A stretch of 7,809 bases of DNA from positions 1 through 7,809 of the forward strand of contig JAJPYV010000297.1 in the NCBI GenBank assembly GCA_021204735.1, read 5' to 3'. This document shows positions 1 to 7,800 of the stretch, one piece after another. Below the pieces are notes generated by a model. That model worked only from the letters and a program-made list of their open reading frames with translations. It made no database searches and was not told where the DNA came from. A program made the translations under genes and the position numbers. Numbering within the stretch: position 1 is the first letter of the stretch; each line of letters starts with the position of its first letter. This stretch comes from Prevotella sp. (lineage in GTDB: Bacteria > Bacteroidota > Bacteroidia > Bacteroidales > Bacteroidaceae).

Positions 1-20
1 AATTTGTTCTTAACTTGTCT

Positions 21-57
21 CAAGCAAAATCGAATTCTTAATTCTTAATTCTTAAAG
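21..57 (+). repeat. Composite repeat: CAAGCAA 12-mer plus three AATTCTT 7-mers
   Basis: Positions 21-32 read CAAGCAAAATCG and are followed directly by three exact AATTCTT units (33-39, 40-46, 47-53) and a partial AAAG. The same arrangement, a 12-mer starting CAAGCAA followed by 7-mers of the form AAYTYTT, appears twice more at 1782-1807 and 1840-1886, downstream of the isomerase gene. The repeat structure is read directly from the bases. Its function is unknown. It could be a dispersed non-coding repeat of this genome or a slippage-prone spacer. Confidence 0.7.
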
Positions 58-103
58 TTCCGATTAAGCGAATACAGAGCCGAACTTGTTCGAGTTATGT
101 TGA

Positions 104-121
104 GCGTGAGGAACTTCACGC
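104..121 (+). other. Small hairpin upstream of the isomerase gene
   Basis: GCGTGA at 104-109 pairs perfectly with TCACGC at 116-121, leaving a six-base centre in which G110 and T115 can form a wobble pair. A T-rich stretch (ATTTTTAATTT) begins ten bases downstream. A second small dyad, CGAAC-TT-GTTCG, sits at 81-92. The hairpin could end transcription from an upstream gene outside the window or be part of the isomerase leader. The stem is too short, and the T-tract too far away, for a firm terminator call. Confidence 0.3.
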
Positions 122-157
122 CTTAGCGTAATTTTTAATTTGAAATACAATAATATT

Positions 158-1588
158 ATGAAACTTCAAGCAAAAACAGGAAAAGAAACTTTTGGATTAA
201 TAATCGGTACTCGTGCATATTTCAACTCTGACCTTGCCATTGACGTGCGCAAGACTTTATTGGAGAAATTAGAGGAGAATGGTTACGGTTATGTAATCCT
301 TGACGAGTGTGACACTCCAACTGGCGGTTCTATGGAAACTGTGGAGGATGGCAAGAAATGTGCCGCTCTCTTCCGTGCCAACCGCGAGGACATCAATGGT
401 ATCATCGTCTCTCTGCCTAATTTCGGTTTTGAGGTGGGCATCATCAACGCCATCAGTCGTGCTGAACTGAATGTTCCAGTATTGGTTCAGGCTTGCGACG
501 ACGAGAACGACAAAGTTGACCTTGACAGTCGTCGTGACGCTTTCTGCGGTAAGATCTCCGTTTGCAACAACCTCTACCAGTATGGTATTCCTTTCACTGA
601 CACTACTCTGCACACTTATTCTATCAAGAGCGAACTGCTGATGAAGGACATCAACAAGTTTGCTGCAATCTGCCGTGTCGTACGCAAACTAACTCACGCC
701 CGTATCGGTCAAATTGGTACTCGTCCGCTCGGCTTCAACACTTGCCGCGCCAGTGAGAAAATCCTTCAGGCAAGTGGCATAACAGTTGTGCCTGTTGACC
801 TCAGTGAGATTCTTTACAATGCTCAGCGTATCGACAACGACGCTGCTGCTCTTAAAGCTAAGATGGAGGAAATCAGTCATTATGCTAAGGTTCCTGAGTC
901 TTATCAGGAGAAGTTGGCTTTGCAAGCTAAGTTCGGTTTGGCTGTCGAGGAGTGGATTCAGGCTAACGATATTGACGCTGCTGCTATACAGTGCTGGGAT
1001 TCTTTAGAGCAGAACTATGGTTGCGCTGCTTGTGTTACTATGAGTATGCTCGGTGAAAAACTTATTCCTTGTGCCTGTGAGACTGACCTTGCTGGTGCTG
1101 TGTCAATGTATGCTCTTAGTCTTGCTGCCGGCAAACCGTCCGCATTGCTCGACTGGAACAACAACTTTGCTGACGACCGCAACAAGTGTGTCTGCACTCA
1201 CTGTGGCAACTTCCCAAAGAGTTTCGTCAACAACGACCTCAAGCTCGGTCCTCTCGGTGTTCTCGGTCGCACATTGGGCAAAATTAACACATTCGGTGCT
1301 GTTTACGGCAAGTGTACGGAGGGTGAGTTCACCTTCTTCCGTATCTCCACTGACGACACGTCTGGTTGCATAAAGAGTTACCTCGGCAAAGGACAGCTCA
1401 CCAACGACCCGTATGGCATGGACGGTTGTATCGCTGTTACACACGTTGATAATCTCCAGACCCTGATGAAGTTCATCTGCAAGAACGGTTTCGAGCACCA
1501 CGTTGCAATGGTTCGTTCCAATGTCGTTGACATCCTCTCAGAAGCCATCGATAGCTACCTCGGCTGGGACTTGTACGTTCACGAGTAA
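158..1588 (+). CDS. L-fucose/L-arabinose isomerase superfamily protein (putative sugar isomerase)
   Basis: Probable cytosolic, metal-dependent aldose-ketose isomerase of 476 residues; the sugar cannot be named from sequence. I start it at the ATG at 158. An in-frame TTG at 140 would add six residues (MKYNNI), but TTG starts are unusual here and neither site has a Shine-Dalgarno motif. The N-terminal Rossmann-like part shows FGLIIGTR (12-19), NGIIVSLPN (80-88) and VPVLVQA (106-112). A second alpha/beta domain opens near RIGQIGTR (182-189). The catalytic region has E308 (CACETD), D332 (LLDWNNN), H348 (CTHCGNFP) and a His pair at 447-448 (EHHVAM). The 24-residue Glu-Asp spacing recalls the FucI metal ligands. 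The overall positions and the 99-100-residue gap between histidines recall AraA. It is shorter than E. coli FucI (about 590) or AraA (500), so it is probably a divergent COG2407-type subfamily. It has many Cys residues and ends with TAA ahead of two hairpins. Family call is firm; substrate is unknown. Confidence 0.85.
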   Translation: MKLQAKTGKETFGLIIGTRAYFNSDLAIDVRKTLLEKLEENGYGYVILDECDTPTGGSMETVEDGKKCAALFRANREDINGIIVSLPNFGFEVGIINAISRAELNVPVLVQACDDENDKVDLDSRRDAFCGKISVCNNLYQYGIPFTDTTLHTYSIKSELLMKDINKFAAICRVVRKLTHARIGQIGTRPLGFNTCRASEKILQASGITVVPVDLSEILYNAQRIDNDAAALKAKMEEISHYAKVPESYQEKLALQAKFGLAVEEWIQANDIDAAAIQCWDSLEQNYGCAACVTMSMLGEKLIPCACETDLAGAVSMYALSLAAGKPSALLDWNNNFADDRNKCVCTHCGNFPKSFVNNDLKLGPLGVLGRTLGKINTFGAVYGKCTEGEFTFFRISTDDTSGCIKSYLGKGQLTNDPYGMDGCIAVTHVDNLQTLMKFICKNGFEHHVAMVRSNVVDILSEAIDSYLGWDLYVHE

Positions 1589-1593
1589 CAACA

Positions 1594-1626
1594 AAAATCG
1601 TAGTCTTATATAAAGATACGGCTTTT
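1594..1626 (+). terminator. First hairpin with T-tract after the isomerase gene
   Basis: CGTA at 1599-1602 pairs with TACG at 1617-1620. After a bulged G1603, TCTT at 1604-1607 pairs with AAGA at 1613-1616, giving a five-base ATATA loop. AAAA at 1594-1597 can extend the stem with TTTT at 1623-1626, which also serves as the T-tract. The stem is AT-rich and weaker than the next hairpin. It begins a few bases after the isomerase stop codon and may be a first, leaky terminator. Confidence 0.45.
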
Positions 1627-1637
1627 ACAACAAATAA

Positions 1638-1679
1638 AGTGTCCCAAAAGTTTCTCAACTATTTGGGACACTACTTTTT
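1638..1679 (+). terminator. Strong intrinsic terminator between convergent genes
   Basis: AGTGTCCCAAA at 1638-1648 is the perfect reverse complement of TTTGGGACACT at 1662-1672, an 11-bp stem. AGT/ACT can add three inner pairs past a bulged A1661. ACTTTTT follows at 1673-1679. It lies 49 bases after the isomerase stop. Read on the minus strand, the same stem is followed by TTTATTTGTTG, so it may also end transcripts of the large minus-strand gene, though it sits nearly 200 bases past that stop codon. Confidence 0.85.
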
Positions 1680-1722
1680 ATAATTATCTTTTACTAACAC
1701 GAAATTCAACCAAAAATACACC

Positions 1723-1770
1723 CAAGCAACTTCTCAAGCAACATCGCAAGCTAATTCTCAAGCAACGTTA
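1723..1770. repeat. Degenerate 12-bp tandem repeat (CAAGCAA-nnTCT type), four units
   Basis: Four consecutive 12-base units start at 1723, 1735, 1747 and 1759: CAAGCAACTTCT, CAAGCAACATCG, CAAGCTAATTCT, CAAGCAACGTTA. Further CAAGCAA or CAAG starts follow with looser spacing at 1773, 1782, 1818 and 1840. In one plus frame the array reads QATS-QATS-QANS-QATL, but that frame has no start codon between its stops, so I treat the array as non-coding. Confidence 0.8.
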
Positions 1771-1870
1771 AACAAGTTTCCCAAGCAAGAATGAATTTTT
1801 AACTTTGCGAATAAACTCAAGCAACGTTCATCATAAACGCAAGCAAGAGTGAACTTTTCACTTTTAACTT
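1757..1870. repeat. Imperfect direct duplication of about 58 bp
   Basis: The segment beginning at 1757 (CTCAAGCAACGTT, then CAAGCAAGAATGAATTTTT at 1782) recurs from 1816 (CTCAAGCAACGTT, then CAAGCAAGAGTGAACTTTT at 1840). The offset is 59 bases in the first block and 58 in the second, so one base was gained or lost. The middles have diverged. It looks like a local duplication of the composite 12-mer/7-mer element. The second copy runs into the 3' end of the large minus-strand gene. Confidence 0.65.
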
Positions 1871-1886
1871 TTCACTTTTAACTTTG
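1852..1886. repeat. 7-bp tandem array overlapping the stop codon of the surface-protein gene
   Basis: Five consecutive 7-mers read AACTTTT, CACTTTT, AACTTTT, CACTTTT, AACTTTG, so the true period is seven with an alternating A/C that gives an apparent 14-bp period. Positions 1864-1886 lie inside the minus-strand gene and encode its last residues (KLKVKS) and the TAA stop. The rest of the array is 3' untranslated. The unit length is not a multiple of three, so any gain or loss would change the C-terminal residues or stop position. Confidence 0.8.
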
Positions 1887-4800
1887 AAACGTGCGAGCCT
1901 TCTTTTGTATAAACTTTCACTATTGCAACATCACAGTTGATGTCATAAAGAACGCAGCTATTTCTTCCATCAAGGATCGCACGTTTCAACATCGCTCCGC
2001 CAATGCTGTACACCTCAACAGAATTGATTTCTGTATCCGAACTTACAACTACTGTATTTCTTGCCGGTGAATATACCGTAACACTATATTTGGCATCTTC
2101 TATCTCCTGAATGTCATTCGTTGAACTGCCTGCCGTACGGATGAAGTAACGCCCGTATGATGCACCCTGCATATCCAATACAAAGCCTTCCGTAAGAGAT
2201 GTCTCTGTGTCCAAAACGGCATCATAGAGCACAGGATCCTCAATGTTATCAACACCTACGAATGTCAAGGTGTACACACAGTCATCATCAGCAAATACGC
2301 CCAATGGAATCACTTTCTCACTCTTCAAACTGTTTACACTAACTGCCTTATCTCCTGCCACGGTATATACCATCGGCATACCGCTCTTGCTCCATGATGC
2401 ATCTTCAAGCAATACAACATCCTCACTTGCACTATACTCATCTGTAGCGTTGTCAAAATATGCGAACGCCGCACTGCTTATACCAACACTGTTTGCCGCC
2501 CTTATTGAGAATGCTTTGAGTTGTGACACGTCATCAGACGACAATACCTGCATATCCTTGGTGAACTTGATATCTACTGTACTGTTTGATCCGGCATTTT
2601 CATCAACTGCCACGAAGAATGCTCCGTATGGCGGCAATGCATAATCTGACCCGCCTAATGAATTAAAAACGTCATTTCCAAATATAGGTCCTGTATCTGA
2701 TTTGTCCAAATAATAACCGTCTTTAAGCACATTGGAATTTGCCTCAAAAAACTTACTCATTGACATATATGAAGTAAACGGATTACCAACAATACAATAA
2801 CCGATATTGTCCTCATTAGCTGCGGTTGGGGTCAACGTAACAACGGAAACATTATCTCCGTAAACGTCCCCACTGTCATTATCTGGTTTACTGCGGTCAA
2901 CCATCTCCTCCGCAATCTTCAGTTTTCCTGCATCCGTCCTGTCCAATGTTGAGCTTGACGAATAATTGTACTTCGTATCTGATTTCGGGAAACGGAATAC
3001 AAGATTGTCTCCACTACTACTGCCACCATTTAGATATGCCTTTATGGATACGCCATCTCCTGCATTGTACACCACTGATGCGTCATTGTAAACAGATGTC
3101 CAACCTGTGGATGAATATGATGGCACATTTCCATTGGAGCTATTTACTATCACAGCAGAACTGTTGTTCCAACTGCGCTGGTAAACCATTGGGTTATACC
3201 TGTTATTTTCAGAACTGTTAAATGTAATGCTCTTGAAATATTCTTCAGTCTCTTTACCGCTCGTCTTTGTGTACCAGTCGCCTGATACAACACCATTGAG
3301 CGGCAGCGACATCAGAGTCCATTCACTTTGCGGAACTTCCACGTCTAACCTTACGGTGTCGCATATCAACAACTCTGAATGCAGCAACTTCGCTCCCACT
3401 GGCAAATAGAGTTCATTGCACAGATTTACACGATATCGCTCTGTTGAAAGGGCATTGCTGTTAGACGCATCCTCATAGACCATCATATCATACATGATAT
3501 TCTCCGTAGGCTCTCCCGTAATAGCTTCTGACTTATTATCCTCGCCCGACCAATCATACATATTAGTACTCTTGTCTTCTTTGAACCCAGCCATGTAAAG
3601 TTCTGCCTCACTGTCTTTTGGCATCACCACTTTCGAGAACAGCATCGGCACATATCCATTGTATGTTCCGTTATCATCTGTATCGTCATCTGTCTTATTC
3701 AACTCATCATTACTTGCCCGTTTCCACATCGTGTCGTCATTCCAGTTGTCAGCTCTCGTTCCCTGCCATACAAGATATTCCGGCACAATCTTCATCTCCA
3801 TCGGGAATGTTCCATAACAACTGTTTGTAGTTGCTGTCTCATCTTGATCTGCCTTCTCTTGGAAATGTACGGTCAATGTATAATGATAGCCTTCTTTTGG
3901 AGTGAAATCACTGTTGAAATATATATTCATATATGACAAATCCTCTGTCTCCGACTCTTCTCCGTGCAGTTCGGATATATATCCGACAGGTAAGTCGTAT
4001 TCTTCAAAATATTCAGTAATTTGACTCTGATAGTCTGGGTCGTTTGTATCAATAAGGAATAACTGTGTGTAATCTACATCACTTTCATCGTCTTTAACTG
4101 TTCCGATATGGTCCACATCTTCACTTGAAGAGTATTTTGCTCCGTGCAAATTCACCTTTATCGTATTCGACGCACTTGTATTGTTTATCTGACCTAACCC
4201 AATGCGCAACCATGGCGTGTAGTCATCTGGATATTTCACGTTGTAAAATCCCAATTTCAATGATGGGGCTTCTCCATTCGCTTGCAATACCAAAGTTACG
4301 TATCCAAAACATACTTCTATTGATTCTGTTTCTTCTTCATCATCACCTTCGCCTTCGCCAGAACCACCTTCGCCTGGACCACCTGGACCATCTTCGCCTG
4401 GACCACCTTGGTTATTTTGATCACCAGGTGCGTATGCCTTTACCTGATTTGCAGTCTCATCATTAGTCTCCTCCTCAACATCAATATCCACCTCAATTGG
4501 CTGTACCACAAGTGTAAGGGCTGGTGATGACACTACAATATCCATATATTGCTGGTAAAGCACGAGATAATAACTACCTGAACCAGTCTCTCCATACTCC
4601 TTTGTGAGCCAATATTTCATCACATTATAATCATATTCCGTGAATATAACTGCATTAGATTCATCATAGTTAAGTTCGTCATTCTTATACGTATCGTATG
4701 AATCAGCGAGCTCCGCAGTTTCCTTATACACATCACGGAAATCTAACAGCGCATTCTGCAATGTTACACCATTGTATTTAGCATCTTGAGATGGTGCACT

Positions 4801-7800
4801 TGTAAATTCATCCTCAGTACCAAAGAACCAATCGAAATATTCATCTTCTAATGTCTGTGTATCACCATTTGCATCCGTATATGTGAATGTCGGACTGATA
4901 TGCAGCGACTGTCCCTCACAGTAAGTCAATGTCGGATCTGCCAACGCTCCATTTATATGCAATGTTGTTGTTGCAGTGGCATAGAAATACGAACTAATCG
5001 TACAGGTAGTGTTACTTCCTTCCAACTCATCCGCATATAATTTGATTTTTTCATCCTCGCTTAGATTTGAATAATCTTCCACCTCCGTTATAAGAATTAT
5101 CTGGTATGGTGTGTACGATGACAAGGATGCATAGAAATCTGCCGACAATGATATCACTCCCGTGGCGGTATTCTCACTGTACAGGAAATATCCATCATAC
5201 GGGTATGTGGTCTCATCTCCGTATTCATTGTTCTTTCCATAAAAATAGTAGAATGATAATGTCGGGAACTTTGTAGGAAATTGCTCGCTCTGACTATCAT
5301 CATCAAGACTGAGCTCCACTATGGATTTTTTTATCGCATTGATTATTAATTCTTCTTCTCCTTGATGTTCATCAACGTATGTATCATACTTGTACCTGTC
5401 TATAATGATAAAATCAACGGAATTTTTTGTATCACTGCTTGTCTCATCTCCTTTACCATAATCCGCCACATCTTCTCCATATCGTGCCATTATCGTCTCA
5501 TAGTCAAGGTCAAGTCTTATCTCCGTAACTTTGGTATCTGAACAAAGTGGAGTGATTGGCGTAACTTCCACTGTCGGTTGTGCCACGTATGCCTCTATCT
5601 GGTCAATATAAAAGTCACCGCCACTGGTTGAAGAACAGTAGTTATCTATCTTAATCGTATATGAGCTGTATCTTGAACCTACATTCTTGAATGTGAAATA
5701 TAACTGGAACCACTCGTTGGTACCCTCACCTTTTCCCGTTACGGTATTGGGCAAATCATCTTCATCCAATTGGTCGGTAAGTCCCATTGTTGTCCTTATC
5801 TGTCCTGAACACTGACGATAGATAGGAACATGATTCCCGCTTTCATCTACTCCCATAACGGTGAACAGAACTGCGGCATCAGCATCCGAAGTGGACGAGC
5901 CATATCCTGCACTCTTAATCCATGCACTCACAATAATCTCTGCACCAGGGCATAATGCTTCATCCAACGTCAACTCTGCCAACGTTCCCGGACGGTCGGA
6001 TGCATCCACATATATCCAATAACCATCGTGATTCTTTTCTGTTTTTCCTATTAATGTAGAGCACTGTGGACTTGATGGATTATTCCTGCCTGTACGAACA
6101 TCAGAATATCCAATATAATCATTCACAAGGGAGTACATACTGAAATTGGTATGTAAACTATACGCTGGACTTGTTCCGGATGTACTATTATACGGATAGA
6201 CATCATCACCGTCAGAACCGTCGTAAAACGCATAACTTGATTCATCCCAATTCATTGGGTATGGATAGTTTTGCGACTGACCATCTAACACCGTATAAGC
6301 ATTAATATCAGAACTATAATCAAAATTCAATGCATCCAATCGTTCATAGTTCTTCTTTATATACTCTGGCGAACGATATGTCAGGTTCTTCCACCAATAG
6401 GTACATGTCGCCGTATCGGTGATATTCTTCAGTCCTGCCACCTGAACTTCGGTCAACGGAATACATTCATCTTTGAACGTAATCTTATAACGGGCAATAT
6501 TGTAATAAGTATAATTATAATATTTTGTTACAAGTATAGTAGCGGTTGTATTATTGGGAACAGTCCATTGCGCCCCTGAAGAGTCTTTATAGAAATATAT
6601 TACACGGTTTGCTCCTCTTAATGATGTAGTAGCCAACGTCAGTGCATTGTCTGGATCATCATTTATTAATGTAACGAAAACATAGTCACTACCTTGTGAA
6701 GTTTCACCAGGAACTCCATACGACTGCGCGTCTTTTGTCAATGCAATAAGTTCATTGGTGTTGTTGGAAATCCTGCGGCTCGGAAATGTTATCTCAAATT
6801 CCTCAAGATAATTCTTCCCTGTATCACTTGTGTTACCACCTTTATAAGAAGTATCCGTAAACAATTTCTCATAATGCTTGAACTGTTCTGGTGTGGTTGA
6901 ATTTGCAGTCCCTGTATTATTGTCAATTCCTACAATATAATAAAGCATTCGCCCTGCCAATGTCGGTTCCCAATATGTTGTATTACCACTAACGTCTGTT
7001 GTTGAGCCAAAGTCTGCACCACCATATTGGCTGACTTCTTCAAAATCTGAATATATCGACACATCACAAGCTACGGCATAATATCCATTGTCACTTTGAC
7101 CTAAACTACTGCTAATGTTTGAAAATTCATCATCTGTGGGATAATAAAATGTTACTTGTCTCAAAGTATATGTCTGAGAATAAGTATCACTACTATTAAT
7201 GTTGCTTGTCTGATAATTCAATGTTCCACTTACATAACCATTAGCAAAACGCCAGCCTATATAACCGCTTGACGGGGTCAACAAATCTTCCCCATTAGAT
7301 GAGCCTACTGTATTACCGCCACAATAAAAGTTATTGTCGTTACGGTAATTATACCATCGGAAATAGTTAGAAATAGAACTGTTGTTAGCGGATTTCGTGG
7401 AAGGCAGCAAAATTGTCATGGATGTTCCCTTTACCATGTATATCGTATCTACATACACATGAGCAGCCTGAACAAGTGTATTATTGTCAATTAATTTCAC
7501 CTTTCCTTCCATTCCTGTTTCGGTATCATCGTCTTTACCGAATGTATCGCTTTCATCATAACCCTTATTGGTACGTATATCATACCATTTCGCCCTTTTG
7601 TGCTGAACTGTCGCATTCGCTGTTTCATTGCCTTCATATACAGTGGGGTATGTTCCATTATACGTTACATCACCTGTTACGGAAATACTTCGCAGACCTA
7701 ATGTTCTTTCTCCAGAAAAGCCAACATTTCTAATTATAAGAGAAAACGTTTCTCCTTTTTCCACTTCATATCCGCTTAATGTGGTCAGTGAGAATGCATT

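Noticed and set aside
135..142. TTAATTTG as a Bacteroidetes -7 promoter element (consensus TAnnTTTG)
   Set aside because: It has one mismatch, no TTTG-type -33 element at the right distance, and would leave a leader of only a few bases before the ATG.
140..157. TTG start six codons upstream of the ATG of the isomerase
   Set aside because: The ATG at 158 is a better initiator, and the extra residues (MKYNNI) are encoded by the AT-rich leader typical of Bacteroidetes start regions. No ribosome binding motif supports the TTG.
1103..1501. Minus-strand open frame across the isomerase gene
   Set aside because: It is a shadow of the biased codon use of the real gene. Its translation is Val/Thr/Glu-rich with no recognisable motif, and the plus-strand isomerase motifs are unambiguous.
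1684..1791. Small QATS-repeat protein in the intergenic array
   Set aside because: No ATG, GTG or TTG occurs between the flanking stops in this frame, and the DNA pattern continues out of register beyond it.
3485..3500. ATATCAT-AC-ATGATAT dyad
   Set aside because: It is AT-rich, lies within codons for a Met/Tyr/Asp-rich stretch and has no supporting context, so chance is the best explanation.
7413..7733. Plus-strand open frame opposite the N-terminal part of the surface protein
   Set aside because: Its His/Tyr/Phe/Leu-rich translation is what antisense of a coding region gives. The minus-strand frame is continuous and has coherent domains.
7762..7764. GTG at 7764 as the start of the large minus-strand gene
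   Set aside because: The frame stays open for the remaining 15 codons to the window edge and already reads like a beta-strand region (FSLTTLSGYEVEKGETFSL). No signal peptide follows the GTG, so it is an internal Val codon.
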